Shown: piece after piece, positions 10,525 to 21,271 of the stretch
Layout of the letters: each line of letters starts with the position of its first letter
Position numbering within the stretch: position 1 is the first letter of the stretch
DNA from: Daphnia pulex
Lineage: Eukaryota; Arthropoda; Branchiopoda; Diplostraca; Daphniidae
Direction: 5' to 3'
Assembly: GCF_021134715.1 (NCBI RefSeq)
Contig: NC_060023.1
Location: forward strand, 10,912,001-10,976,000
DNA: 64,000 nucleotides
Translations under genes and position numbers: made by a program
Notes under the pieces: generated by a model
The model's input: only the letters and a program-made list of their open reading frames with translations
Databases searched by the model: none
What the model was told of the DNA's origin: nothing

Positions 10525-11155
10525 AGGTGGTTCACTTCACAGTCTTCATGTCACTGAAACTCTAAGTGGAAATGGGACAAGGAAATTCTCTACGTTATTT
10601 ACAAATTTACACAAATTTACCTATGAGAAATAAAACTGTACCTATCTCTTAGCTGGGTTGCCTTCTAAACAGAAGTAAAAACAGCCATAACAACAAACAT
10701 GCTGTTGCAGGGTACGCCACTGAAATTGCGAGATTCAGAAAAGATCCTATGGATCAAGAATAGCTATGTTACATGAAAATCTGAATTGTAATGGACTGGT
10801 AGTAGTAATGGGAAAATACCTTAACTCGGCAGATTTGTATTCCACTATATGTGTGCTTAAAACATGATTTTTAGACAGAATGATGGGTCTTTTGGATGGA
10901 AAGTGACTGAGCGCTAAGTCAACTTGTTGGAATGACTGACAGTATGCATCTAATATTTGAAGAAATAAAATTATGCAGTATAAACATTAGGAAACTAGGT
11001 AAAGATAAACCTACATATGATACGAAGTTCAATTTGGTAATTGAAATCACAGGAATATGAGTATAAATTTGCAACCAATTATTTCACCTCGTTTCACAAT
11101 GAAAAAACAACATGAGCGACAGTAGCGACATCTGGTAATGAGTTTTGAATGCTAG
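10525..11155 (+). repeat. Diverged direct copy of the right-arm segment 19740-20450
   Basis: Shared blocks in the same order and orientation include ATGGGACAAGGAAATT, TTACAAATTTACACAAATTT, ACAGCCATAA, AGAAAAGATCCTATGG, AACTTGTTGGAATGACTGAC and GGCGACATCTAGTAATC-like ends. Many substitutions and indels separate the copies, so this duplication is clearly older than the inverted arms. It contains no gene. Confidence 0.8.
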
Positions 11156-11559
11156 TTAGAATTCACTCTCCCACTGACTCACCGATCATACTACACCAGA
11201 GCTACTACACCGACCAAACTACACCACCCCTCCTACTACTGCGACATTGGCGAATTTGGACGACATTGGAAGTGAAGTAGAAGTTAGACTGGCGTCCATC
11301 ATCACCTGGGAATTTCGTCTGTTGAGATCTGCGATTGGCTTCTGGGTGAAATGTGGCAGGGAGAAAATTATTCAGTAGTTCAGCAAATATTCATTCGACG
11401 TACAAAATAACCACGAAGAAACTGGCCAGCTGGCAGTTTACGTCGCAGTCGTCCAGATCTTCAACCCGAAGAAAGCAACATTTACAATTATTATATTTCT
11501 TTCTTGATCGTCCGTTTGTCCTGTTCAATATATTAATTGCTGTGTGTCGTGAGACGAGA

Positions 11560-12130
11560 GTTCATTGGTCGATCTCGTCAGATCGTCCGTGGATATTCCC
11601 CCCGTTTGTTTGAACTCATTGGTCGATCTCGCCAGATCGTCCGTGATTTCTCCTTTTATCTCCCGCCCGATTGCGTTGGTCGGTTCCGCCGGACCGTCCG
11701 CAAAATCCTGTTTCACTCCGTCGTCTTTCGTCAACGCCCTTCCAGTCAGCTGTCACAGTGTCCAGTGTCCAAGTGTCCAGTGTCAGTGTCCAGCTATTCA
11801 GCCCGTCATCTGTTTCCGTCTGCTGTTTCTACGTTCCAGTTGTTCCAGCATCACAGTTTGTCCGGCTTCATTGCCCGTCAGCTGACTCTTCACCTCCGCT
11901 CAGTTTGTCCGGCTCGTTGGCCCGCGTCAGCTGATTAATTTTCCGCCAGCTTGTCCGCCTTCCGGCCAGTGTCAGCTGGTTTTTTCATCCGTCAGTTTGT
12001 CCGGCTCGTTGGCCCGCGTCAACTGACCGGCTCTACTACACCGATCCTACTACACCGACTCTTCTTCACCGACTCTACTACACCGACTCTACTACACCGA
12101 CTCTTCTACTCCGACTCTACTTCACTGAAT
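11560..12130 (+). repeat. Repetitive 5' leader of the non-LTR element
   Basis: Three short repeat families are visible. TCATTGGTCGATCTCG plus CCAGATCGTCCGTG occurs twice about 46 bases apart (near 11567 and 11613). GTCAGTTTGTCCGGCTCGTT occurs near 11900 and 11991 with about 94-base spacing. Runs of CTACTACACCGACTCT-type units lie at about 12030-12125. These could be 5' UTR promoter repeats of the LINE, or target-derived sequence related to the Tyr/Thr-rich gene (TACTACACC is its commonest motif). Confidence 0.6.
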
Positions 12131-12165
12131 CGGGGCAGCCTCTGGCCATCCGTCTTTCCGTCGAC

Positions 12166-15100
12166 ATGGAGAAAGCCTGTGGCAACAGTGCCTGCAGAAA
12201 TACCTTCATCTGCCACAACGACAAGAAGAAGTTTTGCTCCAACCGCTGCTACCCTTCTGTCATTGCCCGTGCGGCTGCTAAACAGGCCAGCAGGAATGGT
12301 GCCCTGGCTGGGGCAACTAACTGTGCCTCTTTGGATACTGTGAGGACTACACCTGCTCATACTCCTGCTCCAACCTACTACGAGACGCCTGATGACACCT
12401 CTACTCGAAGGACAAGGGACGACTCATGGATCCCATCACCACACTCGGGCTGCTCTCCCCCCACGGCACGCTTTGGCAGGCCCCGTCGGGATCCTGCTCC
12501 TTCGGCTAACTTCCCACTGGCAGGCATTGATGCACCACATCCGGCTCTTTTCCCTTCACACGCTAGGCCACAGCCAACGCCTCCAGCGACAAGACGAGCT
12601 CCTGCTCCACCTACCATCAATCTGCCAGCATGCGTCTCTCACCAAGGCCCTGTCGTTCCATACCAGCCAATTTCTTCGCCTCACTCTCCTCTCGGGACTT
12701 CGCCTACCACGAACTCCGGCGCTTCCAGTCCCTCTCTCGAACTAGGAGTAGACGATCTGGACGGCAGCTTGCCTGACGAAGAAGACGGTCCAACTCCTGC
12801 CAACCTCTTCTACGAACACTGGGCTCCCATAATCATGGAGTGCTCCTCCAGGACTGAGCTGGACACGATCGCATCTGATCTCGCTGCCGACTGGCACTCT
12901 CGCACTTCGAAAGACGACCCATCTAACAGTGAGGCCTCTAGACCTCCTCGTCCTCCTCGTACGTCACCTCAAAGGTCCAACACGCGTAGGCACCAGTCCA
13001 GGCAACAACAGCGAATCCGTCAGAAGAACAATGCCAAGCGATGGGAGGCGGCCAGCAAACTCCAAGCACTCTTCAAAAGATACCCGAAGAGGGCCGTACG
13101 CAAGGTTCTGGGCGAGACATCGCAGTGCTACACTGGCTCCATCGAGTCCGCCACACTCTTCCTCAAGGCCACCTATGAGCAGCCTCGCCCTCCGGAAGCG
13201 GACATTATGGTAGCGAAAGCGGCGTACGACGCATGCTCTTGGGCCCCTCTGTCCGATGACGACCTCTCCTTGCTCTCACTTCCACCATCGAGCCAGGAGG
13301 TCGCACACAAGCTCAAACGGGCCTCCAATACTTCTCCTGGAGCTGACGGCGTTGAATACAAAGACATTCTTCGTCTGGACCCTTTTGGGCGGCTGCTTGA
13401 GCTCCTATACGCTGCGGTCTGGCTCTACGGCATTCCTGCCTGTTGGAAATCGGCTCGCACCATCCCGGTATACAAGAAGGGCCCTACTGACGACTACGGC
13501 AATTTCAGGCCCATATCGCTGCTTTCCACCATATACAAGCTCTTCTCGAGCTCCATAGCATCCCGCCTTACCGCAGTCGCGTCCGACAATGACTGGTTGT
13601 CATTTGAACAGAAGGGCTTCCTTCCTGGGGTCCATGGAATACAAGAACACACCATGCTGCTGGAATCGGCCATCGAACAGGCCAAGCTCAGGAAAAGCCG
13701 ACTCACCATCTGCTGGCTCGACCTTGCCAACGCCTTTGGCTCGCTCCCCCACGATTTCCTCCATCAACTCTTTCAGAGTCTTCCGATCCCGACAGAGCTC
13801 CGTGACATTCTCACTGACATCTACACCAACAGCATCTTCCAGTTTGTTGTCAACAAGGAACTGGTCACCGTTCATCCCACGTCCGGTGTCCGTCAGGGAG
13901 ATGGACTAAGCTCCATCATCTTCAACCTTGCCGCTGAGCCCCTCATCCGCTGCGCCAAGGATCCTACCAACCAAGGCTTTAATCTCTTCGACTCCCTGCT
14001 GAAGGCCACTGCTTACGCGGATGACCTCTCCCTCATTGGATCCTCTCCTGATCAGCTTCAGCCTACTCTTGACGCCATGCTTGCCGTGGCGGCGAAACTC
14101 GGGCTCAGGTTCAACGTCGCAAAATGCTCTTTCCTCTCCCTGTCCAAGGGTAAGGCCACCAACTCATCTCTCCTGCACATTCATGGCACCTCTCTTCGCT
14201 GCTTGGAGGAAGGAGAGAGCGAGTGCTACTTAGGAGTCCCCATGGGCACTCGTCTAACATTTCGACCCGTCTGTGATCTGCCCGACAAGCTGATTAAGGT
14301 CGCCGATTCTGACTTGGCGCCTTGGCAAAAACTGGAGGTTTACAGAGCCCACCTACTGCCGTCTCTCTCTCATCATCTCGCCACAGGGAGGGTCCTTCGC
14401 GGTTTTCTCAATGAGATGGATGCTCGCTGTGCCGAATTCCTCCGTTTCGTTGCCAACGTCCCCCACACTGCTCATAACGGCTTCCTCTATTCTGATCGCA
14501 GGGCTGGCGGCTTAGGCGCCTCTCAACTGGCAAAAGATTCGGACATCTGGATCATCGCTCGTGCCACTCAACTCCTCGATAGCAACGATCCGGTTGTCCG
14601 CCTCACTGCCAGAGCCCAGCTCAGCCAAAACATCTCCAGGGGATTCGACGGCAATCCACCTGATCCGCTGCCTCTTTCTAACTACCTCTCTGGCTCGTTA
14701 GAAGGTGGACTCTATGACACCCGTTTCTACAAGTGCGGCTCCAATACCTGGTCCCGTGCCAGGAAATCAGCACGAAGACTCGAGGTTAGGATCGATGTAT
14801 CCGGCGATGAATCGACCAAAGTGATCGCCGACGACGTCTCCTGCCTCTCTCTGAAAGCTGTAAGGGGCCTCCGCACAGTCATCCGGAAACGCTGGACAAT
14901 CTCCCTCACGAATGCCTTGCATCAGGGCAGGGTAGCAAGGGGGCTACTACTTGACCCATCTAACGACGTTGCCCGCCTCTCATCTCATCGGACCTGCCTC
15001 TCATTCAACGAGTGGAATCTCATCCACAAGAGCCGCCTCGGCCTGCTTCCGCTCCTCGGTAATCCTGGTTACTCTGCTCCCAACACCAAGTGCAGGAGAT

Positions 15101-15597
15101 GCAAGGTCGATGCCGAGACTACCTCACACGTGACCAGCCATTGCCGCAGTAATCTTCCGGCCATTGGCCGCCGACACGACCTTGTGCTGGCGGAAATTGT
15201 GAAAACCATCACCAGGGCCGGCCATGCAGCGACTGTCAACAGAGTCTTCCCTGGCTCAACCCTGAGGCCGGACATAGTCATCTTCTCGACCGACCCACCA
15301 ACAATAATTGATCTCACCATCACCTTCGACGCTCCTGAGTCCCTCGACGCTGGCCATGCCAGAAAAATAGAGAAATACAGCTGCCTGGGGTTAACTCTCC
15401 CCTTCGTTATTGGCGCCTTGGGATCCTGGCTCCCTTCAAACAACGCGGTTGCTGTCGCCCTCAACATCCCCCCGGCTCCTTGGCGCCGCCTCCGGAGGAA
15501 GTGCCGTCTGATGGCTATCCAGGGATCTGTCTCCATTATTCATCGCCACATCCGCGGACATGGGGACGACCAGGAAGCCAGTACTCCAGCTCCGTAA
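12166..15597 (+). CDS. LINE ORF: reverse transcriptase plus restriction-like endonuclease (1143 aa)
   Basis: This protein copies the element's RNA into DNA at a nicked target. The start is chosen at the first ATG, just before a Cys-rich segment (CGNSACRNTF...FCSNRC, residues 4-30) that may be a zinc finger. A Pro/Ser-rich linker and a basic stretch (about residues 275-300) follow. The reverse transcriptase spans roughly 370-720, with RQGDGLSS at 576-583 and the catalytic YADD at 617-620. The C-terminal domain has a CxxC...H...C knuckle (C976, C979, H988, C993). The restriction-like endonuclease core has RPD (D1036) and D1049, followed by RKIEKY. No upstream AP endonuclease is present. The ORF is uninterrupted, which suggests a recently active copy. 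High GC and codon use differ from the AT-rich surroundings. Confidence 0.92.
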   Translation: MEKACGNSACRNTFICHNDKKKFCSNRCYPSVIARAAAKQASRNGALAGATNCASLDTVRTTPAHTPAPTYYETPDDTSTRRTRDDSWIPSPHSGCSPPTARFGRPRRDPAPSANFPLAGIDAPHPALFPSHARPQPTPPATRRAPAPPTINLPACVSHQGPVVPYQPISSPHSPLGTSPTTNSGASSPSLELGVDDLDGSLPDEEDGPTPANLFYEHWAPIIMECSSRTELDTIASDLAADWHSRTSKDDPSNSEASRPPRPPRTSPQRSNTRRHQSRQQQRIRQKNNAKRWEAASKLQALFKRYPKRAVRKVLGETSQCYTGSIESATLFLKATYEQPRPPEADIMVAKAAYDACSWAPLSDDDLSLLSLPPSSQEVAHKLKRASNTSPGADGVEYKDILRLDPFGRLLELLYAAVWLYGIPACWKSARTIPVYKKGPTDDYGNFRPISLLSTIYKLFSSSIASRLTAVASDNDWLSFEQKGFLPGVHGIQEHTMLLESAIEQAKLRKSRLTICWLDLANAFGSLPHDFLHQLFQSLPIPTELRDILTDIYTNSIFQFVVNKELVTVHPTSGVRQGDGLSSIIFNLAAEPLIRCAKDPTNQGFNLFDSLLKATAYADDLSLIGSSPDQLQPTLDAMLAVAAKLGLRFNVAKCSFLSLSKGKATNSSLLHIHGTSLRCLEEGESECYLGVPMGTRLTFRPVCDLPDKLIKVADSDLAPWQKLEVYRAHLLPSLSHHLATGRVLRGFLNEMDARCAEFLRFVANVPHTAHNGFLYSDRRAGGLGASQLAKDSDIWIIARATQLLDSNDPVVRLTARAQLSQNISRGFDGNPPDPLPLSNYLSGSLEGGLYDTRFYKCGSNTWSRARKSARRLEVRIDVSGDESTKVIADDVSCLSLKAVRGLRTVIRKRWTISLTNALHQGRVARGLLLDPSNDVARLSSHRTCLSFNEWNLIHKSRLGLLPLLGNPGYSAPNTKCRRCKVDAETTSHVTSHCRSNLPAIGRRHDLVLAEIVKTITRAGHAATVNRVFPGSTLRPDIVIFSTDPPTIIDLTITFDAPESLDAGHARKIEKYSCLGLTLPFVIGALGSWLPSNNAVAVALNIPPAPWRRLRRKCRLMAIQGSVSIIHRHIRGHGDDQEASTPAP

Positions 15598-15818
15598 TGG
15601 TTTTGCATGTGATTATATGACATGTATCGCATGAATTTGTTCTCCATCGTTGCATCGTAGTGTATTATATCTCGTTTTTCATCGCTCTGTATACTATTTC
15701 CATTGTTCCATCTCTCGTCTAACTTCGCCTAGTCAATTGAAATTCCTCATCGTACATCTACTAATCTTTTATAATGATATGTCTTTGTCACGCCGTCGTG
15801 AAATACAGCTCTATGTCT
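15598..15818 (+). other. 3' UTR of the non-LTR element
   Basis: T-rich non-coding tail between the ORF stop and the arm boundary, without a poly(A) run. Its last bases (about 15800-15818) abut CAGGAAAATT of the truncated foldback element. Confidence 0.6.
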
Positions 15819-16001
15819 CAGGAAAATTCTCGATTTTGGCCAAATTTTGGATTTCGTTTAAATCACACCTAATCGACCCCAAATTTCATGGAGATCACGA
15901 ATATGTGGTTTAATTTGACGACAGCTCAATGGTTGAGGCGCTGTGGTTACTTCCGGTCTACTTCCGGAATTTTTTTTTTTAGACTAGCAAGTGAGCTTTG
16001 T
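15819..16001 (-). mobile_element. Foldback/MITE-like element, truncated half (right arm)
   Basis: Corresponds to 9398-9581 of the left arm in reverse, including the CAAGTGAGCTTTGT end at 15988-16001. The other half is missing because the LINE 3' end replaces it. Confidence 0.75.
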
Positions 16002-16326
16002 TCTGTGTATAGTTCTTAATATTGCAAGCTTGATTTTAAGTTAAAAAAATTGCATTTTTGAATCTTTGAGCTAAAAAACCAGATCAATGTGCCTATATGT
16101 ATTATGTAACTTTTATTGGCATGTCACTTAATAAGAATTGTTTTGTCTTTATTCAGGTAATGCAGAGGAGACGTCGAGAAGATGGATTTTCTCATCTTTA
16201 ACAGTCGTCACCTGTCTCCGTCGGATGTTGCCCCTGCTCCTGGTGAGAACGAAATCGCGAACGACACCGAGACTTGTCATCAACGTGGATCATCGTATTG
16301 TTGGTATTATTTCGTTTGTGTTAGTG

Positions 16327-16603
16327 TAAGTTAACCCGTTGACTGCCACGCCTTTGTTCTCCCATGCACGGGCCGCGCTGTTCGGTCTCATGGTTTACAG
16401 CCGCGGGGTCGGAGAGTCGCCAAGCCCAAAATTTGCCGCAAGGCAAGCCTGTTTCAGGCAATGCACCTTAGTCCCCCCCTTGTCAGCACGGACTTGTCAG
16501 CAATGGCAAGTCCCACTTGGTCATGGATCCTTCAGACGTGGCGCGTAGAGTAGTAGAGTGCAACCTACGGGTTGTATGGCGTGGCAGCCAACGGGTTAGC
16601 TTA
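16327..16603 (-). mobile_element. 277-bp MITE-like element (right arm copy)
   Basis: Reverse complement of 8796-9072 with the same inverted termini. AGTG flanks both sides (16323-16326 and 16604-16607). It was carried along by the arm duplication rather than inserted independently. Confidence 0.8.
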
Positions 16604-16988
16604 AGTGTATGTATGTATGTATGTATGTATGTGATTGTAAAATGTGGTGGAATTGTGGGTGGAGGTGGGACAATATAACACAATTCTTTTTATAAATTTT
16701 TTGTTCATTGTCTTTTGATTGATACCAAGTCTTGTTTAGGAATTGTTCCAATATATTTTTCTCAACTTCAAATTCTTTCATTTATACAAAATTCATCCAC
16801 TTGCCTTTTACTTATAAGACTTACCCAAATCAACAGTTACAACTTCCTTTCGTAACCTACCCTTGTAACATCGTCAAAACACAAGAACATGTCCGTATGC
16901 AGATCGACTAAGGCAATAGTCACCTCCAAAATATGAAACAGACATGTCACAGCGCAGGATACTGAAGAATCATCACCACTCTGACTCA

Positions 16989-19020
16989 TCACCACGCTGC
17001 CATCGTGGTGTAGTACTCCGCTGCCATCGTGGTGTAGTACTCCGCTGCCATCGTGGTGTAGTACTCCGCTGCCATCGTGGTGTAGTACTCCGCTGCCATC
17101 GTGGTGTAAGCTGGAGAAACGTAGGTTGTAGTGCAATACTTGGGCGCTTCAGTGGTGTGACAAGTTAGGTCCTCGGTGTAGTAGCTGGGAACAGAATAAT
17201 ACATGGGAGCATTATTATAGTTAGCTGGAACATCGTAGGTTCAAGTTTAATACTCAGGAGCTTTTGTGGCGTAGTACTGGAGACCTTCGTATAGTAAGTA
17301 GGTGTTGACGTTGTTAATTAGTAAGCGGCGTGGTGAAGGTAGTGAAGCTCGAGGAAGAAAAATACTTCGGAGCATCTGCGTAGTAACATTGGGGCAGCAT
17401 AAGTTGTGGTGTAATACTCTGGAGCCTTGGTGGTGTAGTATTTGGGGGCCCCAGTGTAGTAACCGGTTGCTACGGATTATTCACGCCCGCCATACCCAGG
17501 AGAAATCAGCACACCAGTGGTCGATCCATCCATCAACGATATAACGCCCAACAGCAGCACGACGCCATAGTTTACTTGACAATTAATAAATTTTATCATT
17601 AATAATCAATTATGGAACCGGTATATTAACAAATAGAAAAAAGTAGAGTTGATTCAAAACTCTTAGAAAATTTTTTACCTTTATTTAAAACTTGTAATGC
17701 GAAGAAGGATGAAGTTGATCAAATACTGCACGGTAGTTCCTGTTGCTGTAACGGAGATGCTCACTCGGCTGCTGAATTCTTTCACCTTTCCTCTACTTTC
17801 ATACGAAAAGTATATTTATTGGAATGCCATATTAAAACTCCACACAACAGAATGTTTACCATGATATGTAGTGGTGTAGTACTCCAGTGCCTTGGTGGTG
17901 TAGTGTTGGGGAGCCTCGTTGTAATAATCTGGAGCAGGGTATGTTGCAGTGTAGTACTCCGGTGCCTTGGTGGTGTAGAAATTAGTGCCCTCGGTATAGC
18001 ACTCAGGCGCTTTGGGGTAGAGTCTCGGGGCAACATAATTTGTGGTGTAATACTGAGCCTTGGCACTGCAGTTACTGTTGCCGTGTCGGAGATGACCACT
18101 CGACGGTTTTCTTTCGCCTTTTCTCTTTTTTAATGATCAGAGTAAAAAATTTAGATAAAAGCAATTGGAATATTTAAAACTCTAAGTAACAGAATATTTA
18201 ACCATTGTATGTAGTTGTGCAGTACTCCGGTGTCTTGGTGGTGTAGTACTTCGGAGCATCGGTGTAGTAATCGACCCTTTGGTATTGTAGCTCGGGGAAG
18301 AATAATACTGTGGGGATTCGGTGTAGTAGCTCAGGGCAGCATAAGTAGTAGGATAATAATCTGGAGCCTTGGTGCAGTACTTGGGGGCCTCGGTGTAGCA
18401 ACTGGTCGAGCCGTATCTTGTGTAGTAAGGTGGCGGCGTTTCGATTTGTTAGCCGCCATACCCAGGAGACATCGGTACACCAGTGGCCGATCCAGCCATC
18501 AACGATGCAACACACAACTGCAGCACGACGCCATAGTTTGCTAGACAAATAATTATTTGAACATTATAACAAATGATAAGTACAACATTACAACATGTTA
18601 ACAAATAATAAGTCGATTCACAACTCTATGTAAAATTTTTACCCATGATTTGACTAGCAATTCGACGAAGAATGCAGTTGGTGACAAATGGTGCACTGCA
18701 GTTGCTGTTACCGTGCCGGAGATGTTCACTCGACTGATTTCTTTCGCCTAATCCTTGCCATTATGTACGACTAAAAAATAAATAATTTAACAAATAATAT
18801 GCAACATTATCTGGCATGTTAACAAAGAGAAAACAAAATAGAAATTGATACATAACTCCATACAACAACAGAAAATTTACCCATGATTGAGAACTGATAG
18901 TACGATGAAGAATGCAGCTGACGGCAAATAGTACACTACAGCTGTTCCCTTGTCGAAGATACTCGCTCGACTGATCCCTGTCAACTTTTCTCTCGCCTTT
19001 TATGCGACTTTTTCTCACCC
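16989..19020 (-). pseudogene. Degenerate Tyr/Thr-rich repeat gene (right arm)
   Basis: Mirror of the left-arm pseudogene with the same stops and frameshifts, so the decay came before the duplication. It includes the 24-bp tandem array (about 16996-17107). The right copy keeps a short stretch near 18395-18415, encoding an extra CTEAP-type unit, that the left copy lacks. No frame runs from a signal peptide to a stop. Confidence 0.6.
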
Positions 19021-19026
19021 CTCCTC

Positions 19027-19385
19027 TTAAGCCTTGCGGTTATTTTACCTTCTTGATAATGATGCAAAACGTCCCGTTCTCACCCAACCTCTACACCACT
19101 GCATGAAACGTTTTTTTTTATCTCCATGACCTTCGATTGAAATGCAAACTGGCCTTTCCTTCTTTAGGTAGACGTTGCTGGGGATGGGTCTACAAAAACC
19201 AAAATCAAAATGAAAACCAAATAGCTTACCCTTGCGGCTATTGTACCTGCTTTGATAATGATGAAACACGTGTCATTCTCACCCAACCTCTTCACCACCG
19301 CATGCCAGTTTTACGTAATGTTTCTCGTGACCTTCAAGCGAGAAAGACATCCTGTCTGGACAAACTGGCCGACCTTTCTGCAGGT
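19027..19385 (-). repeat. Dispersed repeat, two units (right arm)
   Basis: Mirror of 6034-6392, with GACAAACTGGCC, CTCACCCAACCTC and TTGATAATGATG blocks in each unit. Confidence 0.6.
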
Positions 19386-19739
19386 TGACTTCCATGCAAG
19401 AATCACAACGAAGATATGCAAAAATTTTAACGAATCAAGAAATCCTCACATATGTTGACTGCAAGGTTACCTCGAATATGAGTTTGGATTCCCTAGAGTC
19501 CAGAGCTATTATTGTAAACTGATATCAAGACGTCGCAAAAGGCCAGTAACGGCAACCAGCGCCAACTCCATTGACCCCAAAACGAAATTCATAACATTCG
19601 TGTTTGCGCATCTGTTAGAAAGAATAAAATGATTATTGGCTATATGGATTTAAAAAATAAAATTGTTACCTATTATGCATCTGTACTCATGTACATAATA
19701 TATATATGTTTTCATGTACAGATCTGGTACATGTACATA

Positions 19740-20450
19740 CACATTGCAGGTTATTCACTTCACACTCTTCATGTCACTACTCTAAGCAGCAATGGGACAA
19801 GGAAATTATCTATGTTATTTACAAATTTACACAAATTTACCTATAAGAAATGAAACTATATCAAACTCGAGTTGGGTTTAGAAGGCAACCCAGCTAAGAT
19901 CTAAGCTGGGTTGCCGGTTGCCTTCTAAACCGAAGTAAAAACAGCCATAAAATTGCAAAATTCAGAAAAGATCCTATGGTTCACAAGCAAGAATACCTAT
20001 GTTTATGAAAATCTGAATTGTAATGGTCTGGTAGCAGTAACGGGGAAATACCTTATCTTGATACATATTTTGTATTCCACAATATCTGGGCTTCAAACAT
20101 GAGTTTTAGGCTTTTGACAGCATGAGGATCTAATGGATGGAAATTGACTCAGCGCTACTGGTCAACTTGTTGGAATGACTGACAGTAGGCTATGCTGATC
20201 TAGAATTTGAAGAAATAAGTTAGAATAACATAAAAATAAGAAAACTAGGTCAAGCTGAACCTACATTAGATATGAAGTTAAATTCGGTACTTGAAATTAC
20301 AGGAATAGAAGTATAAATTAGCAGCAATTTGCCAATTTGTTTCGCCCATTTCACCCATAGCCGATTTCACCTCGTTCGGTAAGAACAACAAGGGCGACAC
20401 TGGCGACATCTAGTAATCAGTTTTTAAATCTTAAATTTGTTGCACAGTCA
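19740..20450 (+). repeat. Right-arm partner of the diverged copy at 10525-11155
   Basis: Same orientation as 10525-11155, with alternating conserved blocks. A local inverted duplication AACCCAGCTAAGAT/ATCTAAGCTGGGTT surrounds 19884-19913. Non-coding. Confidence 0.75.
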
Positions 20451-21147
20451 CATCAAGCACAGACATCACATGACACTATGACACGTCGTTCGTTATTTCA
20501 AATTTCAAAACAAATTAAAAACTTAACACCGGAGATTGGTTAACTATTTTTAAGTAATTGATTACACAATCTTTAGCTAATGATTCTTACTGCATTCTTG
20601 ACTAAATGTTTTCAGATAATTTCAGCTTTCAGCAGTTCTCATGTAATGTAACCTGGCCAACTAGGTGCTCGTGACAATAGAAATGAAATGGTCTAATCCA
20701 ATAATGCAAGCTCACAACCTATGTCTTCTGAAGCAAAATAGTTTCTGTTGCAAGGTATTTTACCAAAATTATTTTTAATTACTGTGTTCTTTAAGGCATT
20801 AATGTTCACGTTAATTTTTCCCTGAGTTGTAAATATTCAAGATATTGATGCCTTCGCTACTCTTCTCTACTTTCTCTTCTCTGACTCTCCACACCCTCTT
20901 CCATACCCCTGCCTGAACTCCTGAAGACAAGACTCTGAAAACTTAAATATCAATCTGACGCCTGGTGAAACAACAGAATTTAACTTTTGTAAGTGGTTTT
21001 TCTGAAATCTTATTATTCAATACCATTATTTGATAGGTTCTTCATGGCATGTAATTTTCGACTTAGAGATTTGTGAAAATAGTTAAATTGAAAGTGCAAA
21101 ATGCAAGAAATAGATCTAAAATATCAGATAATAAGTTATTAACTCGT
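20451..21147. other. Non-coding flank 3' of the FEM-1-like gene
   Basis: AT-rich single-copy sequence with a short CTCTTCTCT-rich patch near 20870. No gene or RNA was recognised. Confidence 0.5.
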
Positions 21148-21153
21148 TTTATT
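21148..21153 (-). terminator. Poly(A) signal of the FEM-1-like gene
   Basis: AATAAA on the minus strand, about 119 bases after the stop codon, inside the segment deleted from the left arm. Confidence 0.65.
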
Positions 21154-21271
21154 CATCCACAAGCAAAGGTTGTTATTCGATGCAAACGAAAGACAAGTAA
21201 CAATACGAGAAATTTCGGAAGTTAGTGTAGACGCCAAAAAGGGAAACTATTCAAAGCAGTATCGAAACGAA

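Larger units (their letters stand above)
11400..15818 (+). mobile_element. Non-LTR retrotransposon with restriction-like endonuclease (R2/R4/NeSL type)
   Basis: A single intact 1143-residue ORF carries a reverse transcriptase and a C-terminal restriction-like endonuclease, with no poly(A) tail at the 3' end. These are marks of the early-branching, often site-specific LINE groups. The 3' UTR appears to run to 15818, where near-identity with the left arm begins. The 5' boundary is uncertain. A GC-rich repetitive leader starts by about 11540, and a short stretch near 11370-11400 resembles the inverted strand of the foldback element. No rRNA, snRNA or tRNA target was recognised in the flanks. Confidence 0.75.
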
